Origin: Sipunculus nudus | Lineage: Eukaryota > Annelida > Sipuncula > Golfingiida > Sipunculidae | NCBI GenBank assembly: GCA_026874595.1 | Contig: CM049311.1 | Span: 71,534,453 to 71,598,452, forward strand | Length of the DNA: 64,000 nucleotides | Direction: 5' to 3' | In this document: one piece after another, positions 24,666-34,786 of the stretch | How positions within the stretch are numbered: position 1 is the first letter of the stretch | Layout: each line of letters begins with the position of its first letter | Made by a program: the position numbers and the translations under genes | The notes under the pieces: model-generated | The model's input: the letters and a program-made list of their open reading frames with translations, nothing else | Databases searched by the model: none | Told to the model about the DNA's origin: nothing

Positions 24666-24765
24666 TTCATAAAATTTAATGGATGGATGTACACTGCCAA
24701 TACTAATGAAATCCATAAACATATCATAAAATTTAATGGATAGATGTACACTGCCAATACTATAA
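24666..24765 (+). repeat. 57-bp direct duplication
   Basis: The block CATAAAATTTAATGGATGGA followed by TGTACACTGCCAATACTA starts at 24,668 and again, with one change, at 24,725. It directly follows the 151-bp array. Confidence 0.8.
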
Positions 24766-26514
24766 TACCACCAGTCATAGATGGGGGTATAATATATAAT
24801 AATGTTAACTGTACCAGGAGATGTCTGACTGAACAAGGTTCAAGTGTACCAAAACAAAACCATAAAATAATGTGAGAAAATATACATCATAAAACTTTAA
24901 AGTATAGAAATCCTTTTCTTACAAGTATAATTTTGTCATTCTCTTAGAAAATATGGTAAAACATTGATTGTTATGAGTTTCTTGACAGCAAACAAACTTG
25001 AAGACATAGGTAAAGGTAATAATCTATACCTCCCACACACTGAAAAATACCAGTAACACAAGTATTCTGTTATCCCGATTTACCCCTTTTTATGGTCTTC
25101 AGTTCATTTATTAACTATCAAGAATCTATGAGATACAGCCTGGAAAGAACCCTTCTAGCTTTTATTAATGCAGGAATAGCCTAGGGAAGTATGTATTTTT
25201 ATATTGTTTCCTAAAAACCTTTTCTGTAGTTTGTGGCACCTAATCCTGCCAGTTTATAATGGCATGTTTAATCCAATATCTCAGCTTAGACTGTAAGTAC
25301 ACTGTAAGTCTGTAATGGGCAGGTTTATGTATATTAATTAATTTCAGAATATGAAAACAAATAAAGCTACAGTAACAGCTACAACAAAACACAAACCTAT
25401 ATAAAATGGCAGAATTTCTGCTATAAATGAATGCATTCTAAAACTCATTTATTCATGAACAAGGACAGACAAACCCTACATACAAAATAATAAATGCATT
25501 CTTGGCTCACCTTATTTATTCAAGACAAATAACCAATAGTGTGGCAGTCATTCATCACAAATTTCTGAATATGCCACTGATATGACTATTAATATTATTA
25601 AAGAGACTCATGGCAATTGCACAAATAGGCCAATACACTGTAAACAGATAACCTGCATCATTACCAGACATTTTATGTGACAGGTTTGGATCCTAATCTA
25701 GAATAATCACCCTTATGGGTGTTAAAAAGACATATCATGCTTTAACACATTAATAATACTATAATAAGATCGACTCATATTTATTTTCCAGGCATTTTGT
25801 AGTCAATTAACTTCAAATAATAATTTACTGATATGTGTGGTAAATTGCCGTATGTATTTAATCATCACCTGACATTTGCTTTAAAGCCTTAATGATTAAA
25901 AACTTGGAATCCCTTTCCATGTAATTTTTCTTTGATTTATTATATTAAACTTTACAATTACTTGAGCATTTGTTGTGTTTCTACTGATGTATGGATCTTA
26001 AAGTTATGTTTTACACATTCAGTAACTCTCATGAGAATTACACAAAAGGACAGTCCTGCCAGAGTTCTGAATTACTTTTTATAAAAACAATTAACATATC
26101 TGACATTGAGAGTCAATTTACACAGAAAATCTAGTTTTGAATCAACTTCTCATCATTAAGGTTTATTTCAGATATATGTTCTAATCCTTCTTTTCAAGAC
26201 AAGCAGTGAAAATACTTATATATCAAATTATTAAAACAATAACCAACTAACACAATATTGTTTACAATCATGGAATGCTAAATACTGATTTGTTATATAT
26301 AACAATTACATGTACCAGTAATTTTCTATAAAAAGGTGACTGACACAAAGCCATCTCCCTTGATTCTGTTACCATTTTAATTAAAAGATCTAACAAGTAC
26401 TCAATATAAAACCTGCAGACTTGTATGGAAAGATAAATTTAAATCTTTATAAACTTTCTGCAGATAGCAAGTAGAGAACACAAATGATTAAGTAAAGATA
26501 ATAATCTTTAAATT

Positions 26515-26587
26515 TTTCTGCTTGGGATTCAACCAAGGGTTGCCAGCATATAAGCTGAGCATTTTACTGCATGACTGTCCAGGCACC
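26515..26587 (-). repeat. tRNA-like SINE head
   Basis: On the minus strand there is a perfect T-arm (CTTGG-TTGAATC-CCAAG, 26,537-26,521). It is preceded by an anticodon-like arm (CAGC-TTATAT-GCTG, 26,557-26,544) and a D-arm-like stretch containing ATGCAGTAAAATGC. The B box lacks one base of the consensus. The acceptor stem is not intact, which fits a SINE head or pseudogene rather than a working tRNA. Confidence 0.45.
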
Positions 26588-28171
26588 TCCCTGACGGTCC
26601 ATGCAGGGCCTCCCTTGACACACAAGGTTACCAAAGAGAGTCTCAATAACTAATTGATAAGCTTAACTGGATATGTTAATGGTGAGCTGGGCAGTGATTG
26701 AACAAACAAGCTAAAGAATATTCCCTGTAAAGATAAACAAATGATAAGATAAGATTTGTGGGTGTAGCTAGTTAAGATGCAGAAACTACTGGTTGCCGAA
26801 TAAACAATGTCTCCCCTAAATCCAATTACCTGAAGTTTAATACTTTGACTATCTCTCAGAAAATACATTTTTTTAAAGAATTTTAATAAAAGCATCAAAT
26901 GAGTAATTTATATTAATTCCAATTTCAACACCTAGCTTGCATTCGACATAAAATTTTGTTAAGTTATTGCTAACATCTTGTCTTTGATTGAAAGGATGAG
27001 TGTGCATGTCTTTTTGTTAAGTGTGCATATGTGTCAGATCATTATCCTTGTCACTGCATCACAACAATGAAACCAAATGATTTATTGACAATCAAAGCAA
27101 TAATGTCTAAAAGAGTGGATAACCTTATAATCCTTCACTGATAAGCCAAAGGAGTAAACAATATGAAAATCCAGTGATTCATTCCAATTCCCACAATCCA
27201 CCAACAGAAGTTTTATGAAGCAAACATAAATCATGTTCATCCCTTATTTAATTCCTGGAATCATTCCTTTTACTTTAGCTTGGTTAAAAATGACAGGAAC
27301 ACCAAAAGAAGGTCTGGCAGTCCATTTCTCTGCAGATCGTCTGCAGAGTCGTTAACCCTGCAAGTCTGAGCATGTCAAAGGCCTCAGTAATATCATTACC
27401 ACAATCCCTGTCCCAGTAATAGCTGTACCTGCCTTGAATCAATATCTGAAACCAGGTGGTTTCCATGCAGGTGGGATTAGGTCGCTCCCTGACCAGCTCG
27501 TGAAATTAACCTTAAGTGTGTTTGGTTTTCAGGGAGAACCTCATGGGATCAGACTCCAGGATCCCATTTTCCCTGTAAAGGTCATGGGTCTTAAAATCCA
27601 AGTACTCCTGCTCTAGCAACAGATGAATAATAAACCTTTGATACCAAGACTGATCCACACTTGCTGTTGTTGTTTTTTTATTCTATTCTTGTTTGGTGAA
27701 AATTTCATCCACCACATTCTGTTTGCCTTAGGCTGTGATATAAAGGTCAATTTATTCCAACACTCCTTTAATTTGTTTTTCAACACTGAAATTTCATTTC
27801 AAGGAATTATTATTTCTGAAGAAGTTAATGTCAATTTTTCCCTTTTTAATCTTAACCAAGTTTGTGGGGTATCTAATAATGATCTACCAGTTTCACTTTG
27901 ATAGACAAGAACTTATTAATTACAAAACTATATCACAGTTATATATCTGTCTAAATACTGATGGAATGGCAGTGTCTTAATGTTAAACAGTCTAGTAATT
28001 CCATGTACTTTTCTGATAAACCGTTCATCCACATATTCAAAAAAAATTGTAATGCTTTTACAAAGCAGGAACTTAAGGCAGATGAATATTTACTTGTAAC
28101 TATCAAAACTGTACCTCAAAATAAGAACTAACTTGACCTGTAATTGTGATTATCAAGACCTGCCATGATAA

Positions 28172-28218
28172 TTGTATCCGCCAAAACAGAGTTTTGCGGA
28201 TACTATGTTTTCAGCTGG

Positions 28219-28261
<43 letters not shown>

Positions 28262-29776
28262 GTAGGTGTCCGGAGAACTCCTCCGTAACCGCTGGGCGGA
28301 ATTTTCCGAAACCCGGGATTATGTTCGGGTCACATGTGAACTGCTGCGCCCCGATTTTGTTTTGACCTCTGACCTTTCCTTTGCGCTCTGCGTCCGTTTG
28401 TGCGTCTGTTTCCACACATAAACCCACATATCTCGGGAACCGTTTGACCGATCAGGAAAATTTTTTTGCACAAATGTAGCCCTCGGAGAGCTTTATTACA
28501 TACACCAAAAATGGTGGCGCCACCTGCAACCATGTTTGCACAGTGTCCATCTGTTCGTCTGCCTTGGGTTAAAATCACTCATATCTCTGCAGTGACTTGA
28601 CTAATTCACCTGAAATTGGGCATGCGTAAACATCCTGGATAGCTTTTCTGATTTTATGACAGGTGGCGCCACCTACATTCACGTTTACGCTGCAGACATC
28701 CAAGCTCATATCTTGGGAACCGTTTGACCGATCAGGAAAATTCTTTTGCACAAATGTAGCCCTTGGACAGCTTTATAACATACACCAAAAATGGTGGCGC
28801 CACCTGCAACCATGTTTGCACAGTGTCCATCTGTTCGTCTGCCTTGGGTTAAAATCACTCATATCTCTGCTGTGACTTGACTAATTCACCTGAAATTGGG
28901 CATGCGTATACATCCTGGATAGCTTTTCTGATTTTATGACAGGTGGCGCCACCTACATTCACGTTTACGCTGCAGACATCAAAAGTCATATCTCAGGAAC
29001 CGTTTGACCGATCAGGAAAATTCTTTTGCACAAATGTAGCCCTTGGAGAGCTTTATAACATACACCAAAAATGGTGGCGCTACCTGCAACCATGTTTGCA
29101 CAGTGTCCATCTGTTTGTCTGCCTTGGGTTAAAATCACTCATATCTCTGCAGTGACTTGACTAATTCACCTGAAATTTAGCATGCGTATACATCCTGGAT
29201 AGCTTTTCTGATTTTATGACAGGTGGCGCCACCTACATTCACGTTTACGCTGCAGACATCCAAGCTCATATCTCAGGAACTGTTGACCGATCAGGAAAAT
29301 TTTTTTGCACAAATGTAGCCCTTGGAGAGCTTTATAACATACACCGAAAATGGTGGCACCACCTGCAACCATGTTTGCACAGTGTCCATCTGTTCGTCTG
29401 CCTTGGGTTAAAATCACTCATATTTCTGCAGTGGTTTGACTAATTCACCTGAAATTTGGCATGCTTATACATCCTGGATAGCTTTTCTGATTTTATGACA
29501 GGTGGCGCCACCTACAATCAAGTTTACGCTGCGACATCCAAGCTCATATCTAGGGAACCGTTTGACCGATTGGGCCAAAATTTTGCATGTGTATAAATCT
29601 CACATAGCTCTTTATCATACGCAAAACTGGTGGCGCCACCTGCAGCCATGTTTGCACAGCTCCCATCTGTTTGTCTGCCATGGGATAAAATATCCATGCT
29701 AATATGCAACACTTCACCCGTTCCACTCTGATTTAGGCGGATACAAGTAGTCGCTTGTCGACTACCCGTATTCTAG
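28172..29776 (+). mobile_element. Non-autonomous Helentron-like element (HINE), copy 2, complete
   Basis: It has the same architecture as copy 1. The left terminus is TTGTATCCGCC with its hairpin, followed by (CCG)n at 28,220-28,262. The 280-bp dimeric core repeats about three and a half times. The subterminal GGCGGATACAA is an exact inverse of the left end. A 7-bp hairpin lies at 29,747-29,765 and the end is CTAG before TT. The core carries GGTGGCGCCACC at regular alternating spacing (for example 29,629-29,640). High similarity to copy 1 suggests relatively recent activity. It lies in VPS13 intron 2. Confidence 0.75.
28220..28262 (+). repeat. (CCG)n microsatellite in Helentron-like copy 2
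   Basis: About 14 CCG triplets lie at the same place as in copy 1. They read CGG on the VPS13 transcript strand. Confidence 0.95.
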
Positions 29777-30710
29777 TTAAAACTTAAAGTTAACAAACTG
29801 ACATGTCATTTCTTCCTGAAAGAAGATAAAATACTAATTCAACATGCTCACCATTCCTGTCCACACAGTGTTTCCTTATATAACTTCAAAATAAAAATTT
29901 TTGAAATAAAATTTCTTCCATCAGCAACTTAAATTATCAGCTGTTACAAGCCTAGCAATTTATGATATGTTCAAAGTGTATGAAATAAACACTGACTTTG
30001 AATAAGAGAAGCAAACTACAATGGAACCCTCTAAAATTTGAATAATTTCAGCTATATAGCCAAGCAGTAGGCTAGAAAAAGAAAATGACAGTACATTTAT
30101 ACACCATTCCTATGCAATCCATTGGCAACACCTTACCAAGCTCTGCTGGATACCAGAATTTTTCAAAAGATGTTGAATTCAGAAATTCACTAAACAGGAG
30201 CAGATGACAAGCTCAAAAACATTAAATATGCTGTGGCAGGAATCATAATGGCATTCTGGCATCACATTTTATTTTTTCAAATCAGCAATATGACAACTGC
30301 AGGGAAATAAAGGAAAGTATCCTTATGAGCTGAATCCTACAAGGCTAATTTGTCAGAGAACTGGTAAAATAATTAAAAGGTACATAAAGGAAGACATGGA
30401 GGACACTAAGTTCCACGTAGTAAATGGTATGTTTCCATAAAATAAAATTTCGTAAAATGCATACATTGAATTAAACAAAATTCATCAAACCTTTATCATC
30501 AAAGAGTGAAAAGGGAGAAAGAAAGAAGTCCTTCCCAGATTTTCAAAGGATGCATTAAACTCATTTTTCTGTTAAAAGACAAGTGTATTTAATTTAAAGA
30601 AACTTGTTTTGTTTGGTGCAAAGAGAGGACTAAGAATATTTTCAATCGTGCAGATTATGTTTGATGAATGAAAGTTTGATGATAAAGATACTGAAAAGGA
30701 TTTCACCTAC

Positions 30711-30754
30711 CAAAGCCTCTGGCTTCAGCTGAAGGTCAGTAAGCTCTACATTTC
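30711..30754 (-). CDS. VPS13: VPS13 coding exon 2 (residues 33-47)
   Basis: This 44-bp exon runs from the acceptor TTTCCAG to the donor GTAGGT. It encodes GNVELTDLQLKPEAL with the split Gly from exon 1. It aligns with the family segment G.V.L.NLQ.KE.AL that follows the chorein N-terminal helix. It ends in phase 0. It is too short to stand out as an ORF and was found by continuing the family alignment. Confidence 0.9.
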
Positions 30755-30890
30755 CTGGAAATATATAATGTGCAAGTCATGAAGACAATCATTGTTAAAA
30801 GAGTATAATTAAAGCACAATAATTGCATTAACAAATATACATAGCACATGAAACAATAGCTACTGAAGGAGTCCTTATCATTCTCATCAA

Positions 30891-31293
30891 TTAAAGGGGC
30901 CCAATCAACTATAAAGCATTTTGAATTTACACGAAAAATAGCCTCTTCCCTTTAAAATGAATTGCCCTGAGTCTGTTTGCTTAGTCTGGTAAACAAGTGT
31001 TAAAAACAGTGGACCGGGCGCGATCACAGGGGTTAACATAAACACAGTGCATGCGTCGCCAGGCTACATTATGAGTCAATCTGGAGATTCCCTGACTGAC
31101 TTGGCCCTAAATATAAAATACAAGTTCCTGCTGGCTGAAACGTGTTGCGATCAACAGGTGCTGAACCGCCATATGTGAAGTACAGAGCCTGTGTGCAGTG
31201 ATGTTTTTGCTGGTAAACTTTTGTGTAAAGCAAAACTGAACTGTTAGTATGGAAGAAAAGGCATAATATAGCTCCTGATTATGTCCCTTTAAA
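30891..31293. mobile_element. TTTAAAGGGGCC MITE, copy 2
   Basis: The left end is TTAAAGGGGCCCAATCAACT. The right end, inverted, is TTTAAAGGGACATAATCAGG. The arms match over about 20 bp with gaps. The interior differs from copies 1 and 3 and includes GGACCGGGCGCGATCAC. It is about 400 bp and non-coding. Confidence 0.5.
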
Positions 31294-31904
31294 CTGAAGT
31301 ATTCTTGGTTTACTTGTAGAAAATGGTACAACAATAATAATCACATGCAAAATATAACCACATAATTATGGTTGTGTAATTACATAAAATGCCCACACAT
31401 TAATTTACAGATGTGTTTTAATTATTGTAACATGGAGACTTAACTGTTTTGCCACTGAAGCTTGCTTCATTAGGAGACAGTTAGAATGCTAGGATGTGAA
31501 GTGGCTAACATTGGTTCAGATTCCTGACTGACCTTACTATATTTATCCCTGATAAAAAAAAAAAACTTTTTATTTATGTTCAGTCTGTGAGTTAAATGGA
31601 GACTCATCCAGGTTGGTGGCTTTCAGAACAGGGGAAAGGTCGCTTGAGTTATAATTACCTTGTCACCTTGTTCACCAAAGGAGTGACTCCTGGGATAATT
31701 AATTAACCTTGCTCTAAATTCAGAATGCTTTCAATAGGGGGTGTGGACCTGCAGTTGCACCAGACAGTAAATATAAAGCAAAAGAGGTACCCATTCTTAT
31801 GTGCTAACAGGTGGGCTGACATGAAAAAAGGCATCTTGAAAAAGGTACTTATCACAGAGTATCATACATTGGATAAAAAGATGTATCAATTTCAATATTC
31901 TGGT

Positions 31905-31915
<11 letters not shown>

Positions 31916-31994
<79 letters not shown>
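31916..31994. repeat. (TA)n microsatellite
   Basis: About 79 bp of TA repeat with one AA interruption, abutting the foldback element. The isoleucine/tyrosine ORFs here are artefacts. Confidence 0.95.
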
Positions 31995-31995
<1 letters not shown>

Positions 31996-31997
<2 letters not shown>

Positions 31998-33918
31998 GTC
32001 GAGGCCCAGATTAGAATCTGGCCCAATTTAAAACTGGGCCAGCCCAGATCAAAATTTTGATCTGGACTGGCCCCAATCAAAATTCTAATCTGGGCCAGAC
32101 CAGTTTTAAACTGGGACAGACCAGATTAAAATTCTGATCTGGGCCAGTCCAGATTACAATCCTGTGATGAAGACTTCATGATTTAAATCTGGTCTGGACT
32201 GATTTTAAACTGGGCCAGCCTGGATTAGAATTTTGATCTGGGCAGGTCAAGTTTACAATTCTGTGGTGGACTGTTTTTAAACTGGACCAGCCCAGATCAG
32301 AAACCTAATATACTCCTAGGCTGGCTTCAATTACACTATATTTTCCTAGCCGGCCTTTAATCAATTCAAAGAATTTGTAAAACATTTTAAGTCCATAATA
32401 ATTAATATTTTATGAATATATTTCATATTTTACAAAAATATCATTGGTTGGACTCCTGTCATATTTATTTTGTAATTTTACCTCTTATGTGAATAATTAT
32501 AAAATAATCATGTTTCACTGGTATTTTACAGGTAAAGTACAAATATAGCTTGCAGAACATGTGCATTAATTCAACAAACTAAAACCAAATTTAATCAATA
32601 ATTTATGTATGTGTTACACAATGTTAAGCTTGTGATCCAAGACCTGTAAATTCAAAATTTTATTTGTTATTTAAAGTCATTATCATTTATCATAAGTTGG
32701 TTTTTGCTCTGTAATCTCCCCCCCCCCCCCCACCCCCAAAGTATTGTAACATTGGACCTAGAATTTATAACATACTACCTATTAAGGGAAGAAGGCCATG
32801 AAACATCTATTATGAGATACCTTAAGTCACTGAAATTAGTTGACTGAAATTTAGCAAACAGAAAAATATATATCTAGTGTACATAAATTAGGTTGATATT
32901 GGCTAATTTGTGTGAATTATTAACAAGATCATGATGAATTTAGATAGAACAGTGGGAACAATATTCATCAATTCAGTATTTTAACTATTGAAGGTACAAA
33001 ATATTTGTATTTCATCATTTGACTATCTTCAGTTTAGATTAGTTATCAGTTGTTAGATTAGCTTTTTTAAAAGTTATTTACTCCAAAGTAAAACCTCCAC
33101 CATGTTTGTCACCCTCTGAAATAAAATTCTAAATCCAATTTTCAGGCATGTTCACCTCTTTTTTTTAGACTGCCAAAATGACAGCAATCATATCATTTTC
33201 TCAGCTGTGGATTTTCTGCGATTGAAAATTACAGTAATGGTATCACAAACCTCTCCCTAGCCCCATGTTAGGGCACAATGTCAAGCTACTCACCCATATG
33301 AGCATCAAGACTGAAAAATTACTTTTGTTCATTTATAAATGAGTAAAGCTGGTATTTGATTATGCATATATATTTAATATAACACATGTTATTTTGATAT
33401 TCAGAACAGATAATTATCTCAGTAAAGTTGAAAATTTTGATATTAAGTCAAGTAGATGTCTCAGAACTGACACATATTCTAAACTGGTATGTGGTTAAGT
33501 TGTAGTTGATGTGAACTTGCATGCTTGAAGAAAAGATGAAACCAAAGAAGTACATTACATTTTTTCCCTCGCCTTTTCCTCAATAAAATATTTTAAATGA
33601 TCTTGTTCATTATGTTATGTGCCCTTCAAAATGGTGTATCTGGAATAAATGTTCACTGTATTACCTGAATTAAGATGATAACAATCAAGCTAGCCTAAGA
33701 TTAGATTAGGAATCTGATCTGGGTAGGCCTAGTTTAAAATCAGTCCACCACAGGATTGTAATCTGGACTGGCCCAGATCAAAATTTTAATCTGGGCTGCC
33801 CAGTTTAAACTGATCTGGCCCAGATTAGAATTTTGATCTGGGCTGGTCCAAATCAAAATTTTTGATCTGGGCTGGCCCAGTTTTAAATTGGGCCAGATTC
33901 TAATCTGGGCCTCGACAT
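31996..33918. mobile_element. Foldback element with long nested-palindrome arms
   Basis: The left arm (31,996 to about 32,330) and right arm (about 33,682 to 33,918) are inverted copies. Both start ATGTCGAGGCCCAGATTAGA from the outside. Each arm is itself a series of about 30-bp units alternating direct and inverted CCAGATC/GATCTGG blocks, including a perfect 22-bp palindrome at 32,044-32,065. TATATA flanks both sides. The 1.35-kb centre is AT-rich and non-coding. The structure fits a foldback or Mutator-like/TIR non-autonomous transposon; the family is not identified. Confidence 0.7.
32717..32737 (+). repeat. Poly-C tract
   Basis: A C run broken by one A, in the centre of the foldback element. 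Confidence 0.9.
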
Positions 33919-33929
33919 ATATATAAAAC

Positions 33930-34240
33930 ACTGAAAAAAAAACAACACTGTGAATTCACGACAGACTGTTTCGAGGGATGTGACCCTATCCTCAGGTGAA
34001 TGTTGTGAGAATAGAGCTAACAGCATGGTTTGAAAAGCCAAGACTTTAGGAGATTACAAGACTATGTTTTATGCATATTGGGGAGAGCAAGTGGGAGACT
34101 GACACTGATCCTATTGTCCTCAGAGGCGCAATAGGATTATTCAGGGTACACGTGCAAACTTGGACATAACCGTGGAAAGAGGTTGTGTTATTTATTTTTT
34201 ATTATTTATTACAAAGATAATTTTACCAGGATGCCCATTC
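33930..34240 (-). mobile_element. Hammerhead-ribozyme-bearing dispersed repeat, copy 2
   Basis: A second member of the repeat at 1-362. It abuts the foldback element. It carries a hammerhead at 33,954-34,001 on the minus strand, then shared blocks including GACTGACACTGATCCTATTG and AGGGTACACGTGCA. There is no protein coding. Confidence 0.65.
33954..34001 (-). ncRNA. Type I hammerhead ribozyme, copy 2
   Basis: Read from 34,001 to 33,954. Helix I is ATTCAC (34,001-33,996) with GTGAAT (33,959-33,954). Core CTGAGGA follows (the fifth base is a free position). Helix II is AGGG (33,987-33,984) with CCCT (33,977-33,974) and a 6-nt loop. Core GAA is at 33,972-33,970. Helix III is ACA/TGT with a 3-nt loop. 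The cleavage nucleotide is C at 33,960. Compared with copy 1, one helix II pair has changed from C-G to A-U, a compensatory change. Confidence 0.85.
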
Positions 34241-34604
34241 AGCATATTATGCTGATTTTTAATAGGGTCCTGGGTACAGTGAATATTTCAGATGTATACA
34301 CATATGATATAAAAATACACATACTATAAAAATACACGATATAAAAGGCAAAGTAGACTCGACTCGACAAACTCACTATGGGGTGGTGGCAACGCCATAT
34401 CCGTCATATACATATATATATATTACCATAAGATTTAAATATTAAAAAAAAAAAAAAAATTAAATCAGATGTACTCTGACACTATAGCTATATATCCACA
34501 TGATAACAAATATGAATAAGCACAATATAATCTCTTATAAGCTCATCAGCTATGTAGAGATTCAACAATCATTTGGAACCACAAAAAATTATCAAATTAC
34601 TTAC

Positions 34605-34701
34605 CACTTAGGATCCCTACAGTGACATTTTCAGTATCAAGATTTTGGATGTATTTGGCCAGGTAGTTGTTGAGGTATTCTGCAAGGAGGCCTTCAATCA
34701 T
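34605..34701 (-). CDS. VPS13: VPS13 coding exon 1 (residues 1-32)
   Basis: The ATG at 34699-34701 opens a chorein N-terminus: MIEGLLAEYLNNYLAKYIQN, then LDTENVTVGILS. Compare the VPS13 family pattern of a short hydrophobic start followed by LN.YLG.YV.NL, then L.VGI..G. The exon ends in phase 1 at the donor GTAAGT, and the split Gly codon is completed by the next exon. The amphipathic first helix caps the lipid groove in known family members. Confidence 0.92.
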
Positions 34702-34786
34702 GATGTAACTGCACTGCCTTCCCGTCTCAGACTTTGAAATACCTCATTGAGACCATCACAGGTGTAGTAAGGGATCCATAAGCACG
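34702..34786 (-). other. VPS13: 5' UTR part of first coding exon of VPS13
   Basis: A splice acceptor (TTATTGTAG) ends at 34787 on the minus strand, so this exon begins at 34786. An in-frame TGA at 34744-34746 lies 45 bases upstream of the ATG. It rules out an upstream in-frame start and fixes the start at 34699-34701. A non-coding first exon and the promoter must lie at coordinates above 34,800. I could not locate them. Confidence 0.7.

Larger units (their letters stand above)
23769..30710 (-). other. VPS13 intron 2
   Basis: A 6.9-kb intron. It carries the 24.2-24.8 kb tandem repeats, a tRNA-like SINE head (26.5 kb) and Helentron-like copy 2 (28.2-29.8 kb). The stretches 24.8-26.5, 26.6-28.1 and 29.8-30.7 kb hold nothing I can name. 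Confidence 0.85.
30755..34604 (-). other. VPS13 intron 1 (between first two coding exons)
   Basis: A 3.9-kb intron. It holds a MITE (30.9-31.3 kb), a (TA)n tract, the foldback element (32.0-33.9 kb) and the second hammerhead-bearing repeat (33.9-34.2 kb). Nothing else is recognised. Confidence 0.85.
613..34786 (-). other. VPS13: VPS13-family gene, 5' part (nine coding exons, continues past left edge)
   Basis: VPS13 proteins are very long rod-shaped proteins with a hydrophobic groove that move lipids in bulk between membranes at contact sites. The N-terminal chorein domain docks at the donor side, usually the ER. Nine minus-strand exons join with matching phases and GT-AG introns into 300 codons with no stop. 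The assembled protein aligns from memory, almost without gaps, to the N-terminus of VPS13A/VPS13C: the chorein start, the IEVKAG segment, the IHIRYED segment, GAYWNW, and RPVSAN near residue 263. Vertebrate members run to over 3,000 residues, so about a tenth of the gene is here. The HIRYED and AYWN segments favour VPS13A/C type over VPS13D or VPS13B, although NPEHPF looks VPS13D-like, so the subfamily is not settled. Intron lengths run from 353 bp to 13.8 kb and are filled with repeats. Confidence 0.93.
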
